From: JAGQOZ01 sp041399205
Lineage (GTDB): Bacteria > Planctomycetota > Planctomycetia > Pirellulales > Pirellulaceae
DNA: 64,000 bases
Direction of reading: 5' to 3'
NCBI GenBank assembly: GCA_041399205.1
Contig: JAWKTK010000012.1
Span: 124,001-188,000 of the forward strand
Positions 7,565 through 18,312 of the stretch are shown piece after piece; the stretch's first letter is position 1, and each line of letters begins with the position of its first letter. Below the pieces are notes generated by a model. It did not search any database and was not told where the DNA came from. It was given only the letters and a program-made list of their open reading frames with translations. The position numbers were made by a program, and so were the translations under genes.

Positions 7565-10200
7565 CTAGCCACGGAAATACCGGCCGTCTTGAAACGCGAA
7601 GACCAAATCTTGCGTTGTGAATTGCCCGTCGCAATTCCAATCGCCTTGTGACCAAGCGGCGGACGCTTCTGTTTCGAATTTGCCGCTTTGGAAAATCAGA
7701 ACCAAATCGCTGGAATCAAACACGCCATCCAAGTTGACGTCGCCCACAACGGTCTTCGCGATTTCGTCCAAGAAAGTAGAAACGTCGTTGAAATTGACAT
7801 CGCCGTCGAAATTGATGTCAAAAAGTTCGTCTTCGTCATCAGCGGAAATCGCCACGCAGATCAAGTCCAAGTCGGTTGGTTCGATCAGGCCGTTGTTGTC
7901 CACGTCGCCTCGCGTAGGCGAATCATTTCGATACCACGTCAAGCTGTTTTCCAAGCTGGAAGAAACCAGCAGATCAAATTTCCCGTTGCCCGTGAGATCC
8001 TCGACTGCCAACGCCGTGGGGCCGCGAGTCTGATCGGTGAGAATGACCGGCAATTCACTAAACGTTCCGCGCCCTTCGTTGCGATACCATTCAATGCGGT
8101 CGTTCCCATACGCCGTTACCACTAAGTCTCGTCGGCCATCACCGTCCAGGTCACGCGCAACCACGGCCTGAGCCTGCAAGGCCTGAGTGGTCACGATGTG
8201 CGCCGCCCATTCGTCGGCCTTTGCTTCTGGGTTTTCGAACCAAGCAATCGTATCGTCGTTGCTGGACGACACGACGATATCGGTATCGCCATCTTCGTCG
8301 ATGTCAAACGCGTCGAACGCGGTTAGGCCAAGAATCGGAATGTACATCACCGAATAGGCCGCTATGAATCCACCGTGCCCGTCATTTTCGTACCAAATGA
8401 TTTGGCTCCCTTCGCCACCAAAGCGAACGTACGATTTCGCCGCAACCACATCCAAGTCACCGTCCTGATCGACATCAATGGCTTGAACGGCGTGGCCGCT
8501 TCGAAATTGATTGTCGATTGACTTAAAAATGCTGAACGTCCCTTTGCCATCCAGATTTTCAACCCACGCAAGCATGCTCGAATACCGTGCGGTCGCCAGG
8601 ACATCTAGGTCGCCATCGCCGTCGACATCGGCAGTGGTTATCGCCGACGCTCCGCGAGATCCATTTTCGAACGACACGATATGCTCGGTGAAGTTGCCTT
8701 TGCCGTCCAGGTTTTCATGCCACGCCCATTTGTCGCCACGTACCGATGCAGAAAACACGTCCAGGTCACCATCACCATCGAAGTCAACCGTGTGGAATCC
8801 CAGAACACCTTCGGTCTGCGTCGATATGATTCGTTGCGTGGAAAATCGGCCGTGTGGACCGTCCGAATTCTCATACCAAACCAGTTTTCCGTCCAGGAAC
8901 GAAGCGGCGATGGCGTCCAAGTCACCGTCCGAATCCAGATCGGCGGCCTGCAAAACATAGGTCTGGCCAGCGCCGCCAGAAATTGAACGAGCACCCGAAA
9001 ACGTGCCGAACCCGTCCATGTTTTCCAGCCAGAAAACCGAATCATCCCCTGCCGAAGTTACTGCGATATCCAGATCTTGATCGTTGTCGAAATCAGCCGC
9101 CGCCAACGCGATTGGCCCTTTGGCTGTTTCGGTTAGCAAATGCCGATTCCAGCTTGGCTGCGAGTTACCAGGATTCTCGTACAACGAAACCGATCCTCCA
9201 TCAGCAACGTAATCGACAAAGACCAAATCGATATCGCCGTCCTCGTCAAAGTCACCACTGGCGGTTGCACGAGGATTAGCCAATCCGTCCGCGATCAGAA
9301 TTGCTTCGCCGAAGTTGCCCTTTCCATCCAGGTTTTCATGCCAATAGATCGAGTTTATGCCCGAACCAGCGAGATCCAAATCGCCATCACCGTCGATGTC
9401 TTGAAGCGTCACTGCACGTGATGTGTTTTCTGACACTATCAGGCGTTCCGAGAACGACTCGCCATCATCCGCGTTGAAAAAAACGCTTAGCGAAAGCTCA
9501 AGGCGTCCTGCCGTAGTACCGACAACGATATCCTGTGTACCGTTGCCATCAATATCGCCCACAGTGATCGTTGCGGCATTCCGGACATGTGGCGTGACTT
9601 CAACCGGCTCACCAAATTCACCATTGCCCTGGTTTGGTACCCACATAACACTGTTCTCGAGACTTCGCCGGATGTACACAAGATCTGTGTCATCATCGTT
9701 GTCTATGTCGGCGCCGTCCACCGCGAATGCGGATACGCCCACATGATGCGAAATGGGGTCAAAACCAGATGGATCAGCCGGATCGGACGAAAACCAAATC
9801 AAGCTGTCGGCGCATACGGATCACGGGTTCCAACAAGTTCATCAATGCCATCACCATCGATATCGATTGATGTCGGGCGACGCAATCCAGGCTGCAAACC
9901 AATTTCTCGGCCCGTTCGTTCGAAATCTCCCGAACCTAGGTTTTCAAACCAAAACAACCTCTGCTCAACGGTCATTGTAACAGCGACATCGATATCACCG
10001 TCAGCATCAAAGTCAGACGCCACCATGTCGAACGGAAAGTCTAGCTGCGTTTTGGCAAAAACGTCGGCGTCGGAGAATTGAAACGTCAGCAAGCAACGCT
10101 GTTCTAGTAATTCGAACGATCGAATTAGCCGTCCGGGCGTTTCCAGATTTCTTCGGTGCTCCGATTTCATCACGTTTGCTCGCTGATGTACAGTGTCCAT
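7565..10200 (-). CDS. Large secreted FG-GAP/VCBS-repeat protein with C-terminal dockerin-like module (frame interrupted)
   Basis: Two open frames, 9799-10227 and 7565-9802, together encode one protein of about 880 residues. They join near 9800, where a single missing base would restore DPYAPDSLIWF. The N-terminus carries FELLEQRCLLTF, a LEPR-xLL-type motif found at the start of many planctomycete surface proteins. About a dozen FG-GAP/VCBS units follow, each with a calcium-binding DxDGDGDxD loop and a WFEN or WYEN strand, forming beta-propellers. The last 130 residues contain EF-hand pairs (GDVDNNGLIEPTDLD, GDVNLDGVFDSSDLV, GDWNCDGQFTTQDLV) of dockerin type. The likely role is cell-surface or extracellular binding. 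A TATAAT (minus strand, 10231-10236) lies just upstream, so an ATG at 10200 or 10170 is more likely than the first codon at 10227. Confidence 0.7.
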
Positions 10201-10298
10201 GCTGCTGGCCGAGTTCGACCCTGACACTCATTATAGACGTATTGGGCGCGGTTTGCGAAAGTAAACGCGACGCACGTCAGCGTGGTTAGCGCAAGGAA

Positions 10299-10331
10299 CG
10301 AGCCTGACGGGAATGTTTCCAGTCAGGCTCG
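10299..10331 (-). terminator. Hairpin downstream of the dockerin/PEP-CTERM gene
   Basis: CGAGCCTGAC at 10299-10308 pairs perfectly with GTCAGGCTCG at 10322-10331, and the inner GGAA/TTCC extends the stem. It lies 47 bases after the stop codon of the gene ending at 10378. There is no clear T-run on the minus strand, so termination may be weak or factor-assisted. Confidence 0.5.
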
Positions 10332-10377
10332 CGCGACAATGTTGGTTCTTAAAGATCGCGAACGAAAGACGACTATG

Positions 10378-12096
10378 TTATCGTTTGCGACGTAATGCCA
10401 ATGGCAACCCGCCTAGCAGCAACAGCCAGCCGTTTGGTTCGGGTACAGCGCTGACTGCGCCGCGAGGTCCGAGTTCGAAGCCTCCGTCAGTGAACGCCGC
10501 CACGAAGTCTCCGCTGTCGAAGAAGCCGTCGCCGTTCCAGTCGCCCTGGCTCCACGTGGCCGCTTGTTGTGTTTCAAACAACCCGGCGCTGAAGACTTGG
10601 ACAAAGTCACCGCTATTGAATTCGCCGTCCAGGTTGGCGTCACCAATCCAGGTTCCGGCCAAGTCCTTCACCCAAGCCAAGCGATCGGCTTGATCTACCG
10701 CGCCGTCGTTCGTGAGGTCAAAGGCGGCATTGTTCGTCCCCAATTGGCCGGACTGCAGGTCCAGGTCGGCAACATCCAAAATGCCGTTGCCGTTGTAGTC
10801 GCCTTCTACTCCGGCGCCTAACAGACGAATGTCCAGGCCGTTCAGAGGAACTTCGGTATCACCGGCAAAGCGACCGTCAAACAGGATCATGACGTCGTTG
10901 GTGCCATCGGCGGTGAAACGAAAAGTGGCCGACGTTTGCAAGAGATTATCGACGGTTAGGCCGCCCACGCCGCCAACCAGAAAGTCGGCGTTGCCAAATT
11001 CGTCGGTCGAAACGAAGCCTTCTCCGTCACCGTTATCGACAAAAATTTCGATCGATTCTGACTGATCAAAGTCTGGATCCAAATGGAAGCTGGTTACTTC
11101 GTAGTCACCGGCTGGCAGATCGCCCAACGTGACTCGAATCACCCCTTGGTTGTTCTTGACCAGATCTTCACCGGCGGCAATCAGTGGAGCGTTGCCCACT
11201 AACGCCAATGGACTGTCACCTCGATCTCGCCAATCCAATCCTCCAACGGGTGTTTCTGTTTCGTCCAATGCTTCGATGGCAATGGTGAATTCGTCACCAA
11301 ACTTAGAAGTGACGGTGGTGGTCAACAGATCCAAGCCGTTTTCATTGTGATTGCCGCCACCGATTTGCCGCGAATCAAATTCGTCAATCAAACCGTCCGC
11401 TTCGCCTCGACCGTTCAAAGCACCAATGTCAATGAAGCCGAAGTTGCCGATCACGTAGTCGCCCAGTTCGATCTCAATGGCATCCGGACCTCGTCCAGGC
11501 TCCATGACGGCGATGCCGTACATGTTGTTGCCCGTGCCGCCTCGTTCAAACGTATTGAATGTACCCGCCTCAGAAAAACTCTTCTTCCAGATCCAGAACG
11601 ATTGATTGATCCCTTGACCGGGCCCAATCCCGTCGGCACCTTCATCAATGCCGATGCGGTGTCCCAAAAATTGCCAGTCATCATTGGCCAGCCATTCCGG
11701 CTGAGTGACTCGCGTGTCCATAAATACAAACGCGTCGACCGCTTGGCTGATGGTGACTTCCAATTCATAGTCGGCAGCGCCACGATTGTCATTTGCTGAC
11801 ATGACAATTTCCGCGCCGACTAAGTCTAATGACTCGAGTGTCAGTTCTTCCGTGAGTCCTTGGTATTCGTGAGTTCGATCTACAAAGAAGGGAACGTCTT
11901 CGTCCAGGACGCCGACTTCAAATTCGCCAAACTCCGGATGGTCAAAAACTTGACCGGTGAAGTATGCCGGGACTTCGTCAATGGCACCGAATTCCACCAA
12001 GTCCACAATCAGTGGTTCTGCCCACACGGTTGCTGAAAGTCCGCATGCAATCAAGATGCTGTACATTCGGTGTCGCCAATTCATGTTTCGTCTCAT
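10378..12096 (-). CDS. Secreted protein with paired EF-hand module and PEP-CTERM-like sorting tail
   Basis: The 572-residue product starts with ATG at 12096 behind a GGAGG site 7 bases upstream and has a signal peptide (cleavage about ATVWA/EP). The first 440 residues look like beta-rich, calcium-dependent domains without a firm family match. Residues 445-545 hold dockerin-like EF-hand loops (GDYNGNGILDVADLD, GDANLDGEFNSGDFV, GDWNGDGFFDSGDFV). The C-terminus is VPEPNGWLLLLGGL followed by LALRRKR, the PEP-CTERM layout of a VPEP motif, a hydrophobic helix and a basic end. In that system an exosortase (EpsH/XrtA family) processes the tail and the substrate is often linked to exopolysaccharide export, for which genes exist at 55-61 kb; no exosortase gene is in the window. 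Confidence 0.75.
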   Translation of the reverse strand: MRRNMNWRHRMYSILIACGLSATVWAEPLIVDLVEFGAIDEVPAYFTGQVFDHPEFGEFEVGVLDEDVPFFVDRTHEYQGLTEELTLESLDLVGAEIVMSANDNRGAADYELEVTISQAVDAFVFMDTRVTQPEWLANDDWQFLGHRIGIDEGADGIGPGQGINQSFWIWKKSFSEAGTFNTFERGGTGNNMYGIAVMEPGRGPDAIEIELGDYVIGNFGFIDIGALNGRGEADGLIDEFDSRQIGGGNHNENGLDLLTTTVTSKFGDEFTIAIEALDETETPVGGLDWRDRGDSPLALVGNAPLIAAGEDLVKNNQGVIRVTLGDLPAGDYEVTSFHLDPDFDQSESIEIFVDNGDGEGFVSTDEFGNADFLVGGVGGLTVDNLLQTSATFRFTADGTNDVMILFDGRFAGDTEVPLNGLDIRLLGAGVEGDYNGNGILDVADLDLQSGQLGTNNAAFDLTNDGAVDQADRLAWVKDLAGTWIGDANLDGEFNSGDFVQVFSAGLFETQQAATWSQGDWNGDGFFDSGDFVAAFTDGGFELGPRGAVSAVPEPNGWLLLLGGLPLALRRKR

Positions 12097-12336
12097 CGAT
12101 AGCCTCCAAGTTTAAAATTTCCCGCTTCCAACGATAATGCTCTCCAGTCTGCTCAGTCTAGTTGGAAGTTACGAACCGGGATAGCGGTCGGTACGGCTTG
12201 CCGTTGGATCCTGGTAAATTGCATGGACCGGTAAATGTCTCACTTGCTTTGCGTTTTGTGGCACGAGATCATATGGGTTGACAATTTAGGGTAAGGCCCG
12301 GTGTGACGCGTTTTGAAAAAAAGGGTGAACGAAGTG

Positions 12337-13230
12337 ATGTTGCGGTATGGTATGGCCTGCTTTGGGATGTGGTTGTTGTGTGGCTTGGGATCGAAGGGGT
12401 TTGCTGCCGAAGGTGACGAATCGCTTAAGATTACGGCGGATGTGGTGTACGGCCATAAACACGGCATGGCGTTAACCATGGACGTCTATCAACCGAAAGA
12501 TGCGAATGGCGCCGGCGCCATTTTTATGGTCAGTGGCGGTTGGTATTCCATTTGGGCGCCGCCTGAAAAAACCATGGGCTTTTTCAAGCCATTGTTGGAT
12601 GCGGGCTATACCGTCTTTGCCGTGCGGCATGGCAGCAGTCCTAAATTCGTGATTCCCGAGATTGTTCAGGACGTGCGTCGCAGTGTTCGTTTCGTTCGAC
12701 TACATGCCAAGGAATATGGCGTGGATGCCAACAAGTTAGGTGTCTGCGGCGGTAGTGCCGGGGGACATCTTTCACTGTACTTGGCCACCACGGCGGACGA
12801 CGGAGATCCCGATGCGGCGGATGAAGTTGACAAGCAGAGTTGCCGAGTAGCCGCGGCGGTGGCCTACTTTCCGCCAACCGATCTGCGGCCGTATGTAAAA
12901 CAGGATTCGCCGTATCGAACCAACTTTCCGGCCTTGCAGTTTGAAGAAGAGAAGGCCGATGGCGTTTCACCTTTGTTGCAGGTCAGCAGTGACGACGCGC
13001 CGTCGTTGATGATCCATGGCGACAAGGACGAATTGGTGCCGTTGTGGCATAGCGAAAAAATGGAACAAGCACTGGAAGAACAAAACGTGGCCACCGAATT
13101 GATCATCATCAAAGATGCCGCTCATGGCTTTGGTGGCGAAGATGCCAAAACGGCTTCGGATGCGTGGGTGGCTTGGTTTGATCGATACTTGCTGGGAAAA
13201 GAAACGGCGGCTTCCGCTGCCGGTGAATGA
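12337..13230 (+). CDS. Secreted alpha/beta-hydrolase (esterase/peptidase-like)
   Basis: The 297-residue product from ATG 12337 has a signal peptide (residues 1-21, ending GFAA). The alpha/beta-hydrolase triad is visible: the nucleophile serine in CGGSAGGHLS, the acid in MIHGDKDELVP and the histidine in DAAHGFGG. The oxyanion strand is FMVSGGWYS. The layout matches BD-FAE/feruloyl-esterase-like and carboxylesterase hydrolases that act on polysaccharide esters outside the cytoplasm. The frame opens earlier at a TTG (12313), but ATG 12337 places the signal peptide at the N-terminus. It lies 31 bases upstream of the thioredoxin-like gene and may head an operon reaching 16311. The substrate is unknown. 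Confidence 0.78.
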   Translation: MLRYGMACFGMWLLCGLGSKGFAAEGDESLKITADVVYGHKHGMALTMDVYQPKDANGAGAIFMVSGGWYSIWAPPEKTMGFFKPLLDAGYTVFAVRHGSSPKFVIPEIVQDVRRSVRFVRLHAKEYGVDANKLGVCGGSAGGHLSLYLATTADDGDPDAADEVDKQSCRVAAAVAYFPPTDLRPYVKQDSPYRTNFPALQFEEEKADGVSPLLQVSSDDAPSLMIHGDKDELVPLWHSEKMEQALEEQNVATELIIIKDAAHGFGGEDAKTASDAWVAWFDRYLLGKETAASAAGE

Positions 13231-13261
13231 TTGCGGAAAATTTGAACAAGGAGCGTTGGCC

Positions 13262-14200
13262 ATGAGACTTCAAATCGCGTTTGTGTTGAGCTTCTGGGCA
13301 TGGAGATGGAGTTCGCTGGTTTTAGCCCAGGAGCCTTTATTTTCAGGTCCGCAAATTGGTGAAGGCTGCCGGAATTTTCTATTCGAAAGGTGTTGGGACC
13401 AGACGCTGGTCAAGATGTTGATCCGATTGCCGATGCGGATGGCCAGCCCGTTCTGTTGCTGTTCGTTCACGAAGTCACTCGTCCATCCGTCGCATTCGTC
13501 CGCACAGTCTGTAGCTATGCGGTTCGACGCCAGCCCGATGGGTTGCAAACGAGCGTTATCTTTCTAACGGCCGACCCGAATGAAACGGAAGCGTTTGTTA
13601 AACGAGCCAGCCATGCGATTCCGGACCCTAAACAAGTGCAATTGGGCATGTCCATGGACGGATTGGAAGGGCCGGGTGCGTATGGACTGAATCGCAAAGT
13701 GACCATCACAGCGCTGATCGGCACCAAGGGCAAGGTGACAGAAAATCTGGCGCTGATTCAACCGAACGTCGCGACCGATGCAGTAAAACTGGGCGCTGCC
13801 ATTGCAAAAGTATTGGGCGACGAAAACGCTCCGACTTTGAACGAAATGGATCCGCAAGCGGCACGAATGCGTCGTATGCCGGAACGCGGCGGCGCAAATG
13901 GCTCACCGAAAGTTGATGACGCCACGTTTCGTGCGAAGCTTGCCGTTGATTCGAAAAAACGCTTCAGAAGATGATGTTCGAAAAGCGGCGGAGGTGATTG
14001 AAACGTTCGCAACGGAGAATAGGGCGTTTCAAGAACGAGTGGCAGAAACGGCGAATCGGATTATCGATGCCGGTAAGTTGCAAAACTACGGTACGCCTGC
14101 CGCGCAAGCGTACTTGCAAAAATGGGCCAAGCAGTGGAGCGAAGTCGAAAAGCAAGACGCAGCAGATATCCCGCCGGCGGATGCGAGTGACGAATCATGA
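13262..14200 (+). CDS. Secreted thioredoxin-like/redoxin-domain protein (frame interrupted twice)
   Basis: The pieces 13262-13365, 13367-13955 and 13955-14200 lie in three frames and together encode about 312 residues. The N-terminal signal peptide ends VLAQEP. The redoxin opening then reads PQIGE, a frame change, and LPEFSIRKVLGPDAG. The change fits loss of one base near 13361. A further piece has the thioredoxin-like strands VLLLFVHEVTRPS and ITALIGTKGKV; the usual CxxC is absent, so this is not a classical disulfide reductase. The second break is in a run of six A (13954-13959), where five would restore DSKNASEDDVRKAAEV. The TGA stop overlaps the next ATG (ATGA at 14197), indicating translational coupling. 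The breaks look like sequencing errors. Confidence 0.6.
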
Positions 14201-16311
14201 ACCTTGCCGCGATCCAACGACGGACGTTGATGATAGCGGTTTGGTTGTCGGCGATCGTGTATGGCCAGCGTATCGACTTGGCCACTCAGATTGTGCCCAT
14301 CTTGTCCAAGTGCGGATGCAATTCGGCGTCGTGCCATGGCAGTGCCGCTGGCCAAGGCGGTTTTCGTCTGTCGCTGTTTGGTGGCAATCCTGATTTTGAT
14401 CACCAGCAAATGGTGCGGCAGTATGCAGGGCGACGCGTTGACTTTCGCCAGCCGCAGCAGAGTTTGCTCGTTACCAAGCCGTCTGGCCAATTGGAGCATG
14501 GCGGTGGTGTTCGCTTTGAGCCGGACGACCAGTTGGCTCGATTATTGATCCAATGGGTTGAAGAAGGTGTGAAGGCCAAACCGGTTCGAATGCTGCAGAG
14601 AATTTCGGTGCAACCGGAGTCGATTGTGTACCGAGGTTCGTTGCCCAGCGAACAGGCGTTGCAGGTGGAGGCCAAGTTTGCGGACGAGACGCGTTCGGAT
14701 GTCACATCTTTAGTTTCGTTTGAATCCTTAGACGAAGCTGTCGTTCAAGTTGACGCCAACGGCCGACTGACGTTGATTCGTCCTGGAAAGGGGCACGTGC
14801 TAGTCCGTTTTGCTGGTCAATTGACAACGGTACCGGTGGTGGTTCCTTTTCCGGGTGCGTCCGCGGCCAACTCGCTTCCAGGTGATCATGCGATCGATCA
14901 GCATGTGCAAGCGGCGCTGAACGATTTGAATATTTCGGCAGCCAGTGCGGCGAATGACCATCGTTTTGTGCGGCGAATTTATCTGGATCTAACTGGTCGT
15001 CTACCGACGCAAGCACAGAGCCAAGCGTTTGTAAATGACCAGGGAGTCAACAAGCGAACTGAATTGATTGATGCGCTGCTGGAGTCACCCGAATTCGTAG
15101 AATACTGGACGCGTTGGTTTGCGCAACTGTTTCCGCTGGACCGCTTGCGCCAGGATGTAGCGGCGGCCGAATGTTTTCAGGAATGGTGGACGGAGGCGTT
15201 GCAAGCGAACCTGGGTTGGCACACGATCGCCCGTCGCTTACTGACCAGTGACGGCGATTCGCATCAAAACGGAGCAGCGAATTTTTATCGATTCGCAGCG
15301 AATGCCAGGGACCGAGCAGAATTGGTCAGCGAGACTTTCATGGGAGTCCGCTTGCGGTGCGCGAATTGCCACAATCATCCGCTGGATCGCTGGACGCAAG
15401 ATGACTACCACGGTTTCGCTCAGCTGTTTGCCGACATCCAGGCAGAGCGAATGGTTCGCTTCGGACAAACCGGCGAAATCATCCACCCGCAAACAGGGCT
15501 GCCGGCGGTTCGCAAAATTCCTGGCGAAGTGACGAGTGCGTCGCCGCCGGATCGTCAGCAGTTTGTGGAATGGTTACTGGATGCCGACAATCCGTATTTT
15601 GCAATGGCTATGGTCAATCGAATCTGGGCGGCCCTGATGGGCCAAGGTCTGATTGAACCGGTGGATGATCTGCGAAGTACCAACCCCGCTTCGCATCCCG
15701 AATTACTGCAGCAACTGGCCGACGATTTTGTGCAGCACAACTACAACGTGCGTTCCTTGTTGCGGCTCATCTGTACGTCAGCGGCTTATCAGCGAGCTTC
15801 CCAATTACAGGCCAGTCAGCTGGAATATCGCATGCTGGCAGTGCGACAATGTAAACCCATGCCAACAGCCGTGTTGTTGGACGCGTGGAGCGACGTAACT
15901 TCGGATGCGTCAGACGGTCCAGCTGTTTCTGATCGCTTGATAGATGATGCGAACACGGTAACCGCGTTGCCCCAAAACGTGGATGGTTGTCTTCGCGACG
16001 AAACCTGTGTCACCGACTTCAACTCCATTGCCGGTCAATTGCGGTTGCTTAACGGAACAAGTTTCAATCAGTTGGTTCGAACCAAAGCGAACGCGTTGGC
16101 GGCCACCATGACCGATTCAGACGCGGACGAATTGACGGTTCAGCAGCTTTATTGGGCGACACTGTGCCGCGGACCTTCCGCCACGGAGCTGGCTCGTTGG
16201 ACACAGCAACTACGATCCTCGGGCGATGCGAACCGAGAGGTTGACGTCGCGGTGCTGGAGGATTTGCTGTGGGCCCTGCTGAATTGTCATGAATTTCGGC
16301 ATATTTACTGA
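14197..16311 (+). CDS. DUF1549/DUF1553 planctomycete protein with cytochrome-like heme site
   Basis: The 704-residue protein has an N-terminal membrane or signal segment (residues 8-23). A planctomycete cytochrome-like site (C41-x4-C46-H47) and an Ig-like Big2 region at about 130-215 follow. The DUF1549 region (AIDQHVQAALNDLNI to EYWTRWFAQLF) and a CxxCH in RCANCHNHPLDRW come next, then the DUF1553 region (FAMAMVNRIWAALMGQGLIEPVDD, TSAAYQRAS). These proteins are hugely expanded in planctomycetes and lie in polysaccharide- or sulfatase-related clusters; their biochemical role is unproven. The usual DUF1501 partner does not follow. Translation is coupled to the upstream thioredoxin-like gene through an ATGA overlap. 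Confidence 0.85.
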   Translation: MNLAAIQRRTLMIAVWLSAIVYGQRIDLATQIVPILSKCGCNSASCHGSAAGQGGFRLSLFGGNPDFDHQQMVRQYAGRRVDFRQPQQSLLVTKPSGQLEHGGGVRFEPDDQLARLLIQWVEEGVKAKPVRMLQRISVQPESIVYRGSLPSEQALQVEAKFADETRSDVTSLVSFESLDEAVVQVDANGRLTLIRPGKGHVLVRFAGQLTTVPVVVPFPGASAANSLPGDHAIDQHVQAALNDLNISAASAANDHRFVRRIYLDLTGRLPTQAQSQAFVNDQGVNKRTELIDALLESPEFVEYWTRWFAQLFPLDRLRQDVAAAECFQEWWTEALQANLGWHTIARRLLTSDGDSHQNGAANFYRFAANARDRAELVSETFMGVRLRCANCHNHPLDRWTQDDYHGFAQLFADIQAERMVRFGQTGEIIHPQTGLPAVRKIPGEVTSASPPDRQQFVEWLLDADNPYFAMAMVNRIWAALMGQGLIEPVDDLRSTNPASHPELLQQLADDFVQHNYNVRSLLRLICTSAAYQRASQLQASQLEYRMLAVRQCKPMPTAVLLDAWSDVTSDASDGPAVSDRLIDDANTVTALPQNVDGCLRDETCVTDFNSIAGQLRLLNGTSFNQLVRTKANALAATMTDSDADELTVQQLYWATLCRGPSATELARWTQQLRSSGDANREVDVAVLEDLLWALLNCHEFRHIY

Positions 16312-16548
16312 CGAACAACAATCACGGCCGTGGCACACGCAACTTTGCATCTTTTAGCTCGGCTGACTGACCTGCAAACTTGGCCCGGACAAACCAATTG
16401 GTACGGTCGCAGCAGAACACATTGCAGGACAGGCTCGGTCGCCACATTGGTCGGAATTGGCACGGAGCGGTGTTGAACGGGCGGGTGTGTGGTCGATGGT
16501 AGTGATAGCTGTGTTTATCGCCGTTTCCCTAGTAGGTTTGACAGACCA

Positions 16549-17298
16549 ATGCAACGCACCATCCTGTTCTTAGGAATTCTGTTGGTGGCTGCTTTAACGC
16601 CCATGTTTCTGGCTCGGCAAGGTGATTCGCCGTGGCCGTCGATATTTCAGAACGCACCGCCGAGCGGAGAAACTGCGGCAGATGACACGGAAACCGTGGT
16701 TACTTCGGTAACGGAGGATGCGCAAAATTCAGCCGCAAGAATCGCGAATGATCCCAAGATTCAAAAGTTGCTGCAGCCGAATTCGCCTGTCCAGAAATGG
16801 GAACTGGGTGGTCCCATCGTGCCGCTACCGACGGCCGTCGATTTTGGGCTAACGCCAAGTGCGGTCAATTCGACTTGGCCTCGAGTGTCATCGCAGTTGG
16901 CGGAATTAGACTTGCGTGGACTTCGAGTCCCTTTGGTCACAGGGACGGAAATTCATGATCTACACGGTTCGGCAACGTATTATTTTGATCGAGGTCAGCA
17001 GCTGGTGCGCATCACGCTGCACGGTTACACCGGAGATCCCGGCATGCTGATGGGATTCCTGCAAAACCGATTTTCGATGCGACAAATGGCTTCAACCGGG
17101 CCCACGGTGATGTTGTCAGTGAACAAAGAAAAGAAGCCGCTGAACGTCCTGTTGCTAAAACCGGCGTCGGCATTATCGGAATCACGTGACGAACGACATG
17201 AATTCTATTTGGAATTAAACCACGGTTTGCTCAGTTCGGGACTTAGCGCCGAAATGCTGGGAAGACTGAGTCGCTTGCATGAAGCAAGAATGCTGTAG
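16549..17298 (+). CDS. Conserved membrane-anchored hypothetical protein
   Basis: From ATG 16549 the product has 249 residues; the frame also opens at 16489 with a poor sequence. Residues 3-20 form one hydrophobic segment (TILFLGILLVAAL), either a signal anchor or an uncleaved signal. A disordered acidic part to about residue 75 is followed by a soluble domain with ELDLRGLRVPLVTG, ATYYFDRGQQLVRITLHGYTG and MLMGFLQNRFSMRQ. I do not recognise the family; it resembles planctomycete proteins annotated only as hypothetical. It lies 237 bases after the DUF1549/1553 gene and 49 bases before the acetyltransferase gene on the same strand. Confidence 0.6.
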   Translation: MQRTILFLGILLVAALTPMFLARQGDSPWPSIFQNAPPSGETAADDTETVVTSVTEDAQNSAARIANDPKIQKLLQPNSPVQKWELGGPIVPLPTAVDFGLTPSAVNSTWPRVSSQLAELDLRGLRVPLVTGTEIHDLHGSATYYFDRGQQLVRITLHGYTGDPGMLMGFLQNRFSMRQMASTGPTVMLSVNKEKKPLNVLLLKPASALSESRDERHEFYLELNHGLLSSGLSAEMLGRLSRLHEARML

Positions 17299-17347
17299 AG
17301 CAATCACGGCGGTTGATCTTTGGGGCCACATGGTTCGGTGACATCGC

Positions 17348-18312
17348 ATGCTTTCTTTTCGAACCGTATCGTCGAACGAATTTGACCGGTTGGAACTGGC
17401 GTCATGGTTTTTTCCGCCATCCGCTGTCGAGCGAATTGCCGGTTTGCTACACGATAACGAGATTTCGCTGCAGAACCTCTGGATAGCGGAACAGGTCGAC
17501 GAAGATGCGGTACCAAACGTGGTGGATGCCGTGTGGACTCAAGTTGGGGCAGGCCGAATTGCGTCGCTGTTGCTGCCGTGCTATCGGTCACATTCGCGTG
17601 GCAGTTACGCCGAAGTGGATCGGTTGTCGTTACGGACGACTCTGTTGAATCACGCGATGAATGCCACTGCGGCCCACCTGGTTCGCTTGATCAGCTATTT
17701 GGAGCCTAGTGATGCCTCATCGGACGAATGGGCGTCAGCGTTAGCACAGGCGGGTATGGCGGAGATAGGAACCGTCCGGTCAATGGTGTGGAGCGGCGAT
17801 GCCCATGTTAAATACATTGACCAAGTTGGCAAACCGGTGGCGTTTACGCGTTACACGTCGACTATGCAAGATCGCTTGATTGACGTGCTTCAGGCGACCT
17901 ATGAAGACTCGTTGGACTTTCCCGTGTTGAACGGACAGCGAGAGACGACCGATGTTTTGGATAGTTACCTGGATGACAGTGAAACGGCTGGTGATTATTG
18001 GTTTGTGGTTTGCCGTGAAGAAGTGACGAATATGGGATCTTACAACGATGTTGGTTGTTTGTTGCTGTCGGTTCCGGCGGTTCGTTCTGGCACTTCCTAC
18101 ATAGAGTTACTTTACTTTGGCATTATTCCGGAAGAACGAGGAAAAGGCTTGGGGGTGTGATCCTTCGCCAGGCCCAACTAGTTGCCGACAAAATGGGACT
18201 TGGGATAATCGCCCAAGTTGATGCAAGCAATCAATTTGCTGTCGACGTTTACAAGCGACTTGGTTTTAACGAGTATGACGCGCGAAGATTATTCATCAAA
18301 TGGTGCGACTGA
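17348..18312 (+). CDS. GNAT-family N-acetyltransferase (frame interrupted)
   Basis: Two frames, 17348-18160 and 18055-18312, form one protein of about 320 residues. The C-terminal half is a GNAT domain: IELLYFGIIPEERGKGLG carries the acetyl-CoA-binding R/Q-x-x-G-x-G loop, followed in the other frame by GVILRQAQLVA and ASNQFAVDVYKRLGF, the last two family segments. The break lies in a run of five G at 18151-18155; six G would give GKGLGGVILRQ in one frame, so a homopolymer error is the simplest explanation. The N-terminal half has no named family, though it may be a degenerate second GNAT fold. The acceptor is unknown. The gene lies on the plus strand 325 bases before dnaA. Confidence 0.7.

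Noticed and set aside
10378..12096. Cellulosomal dockerin
   Set aside because: The EF-hand pairs resemble dockerin type I, but planctomycetes lack cellulosomes and no cohesin is seen, so only dockerin-like is claimed.
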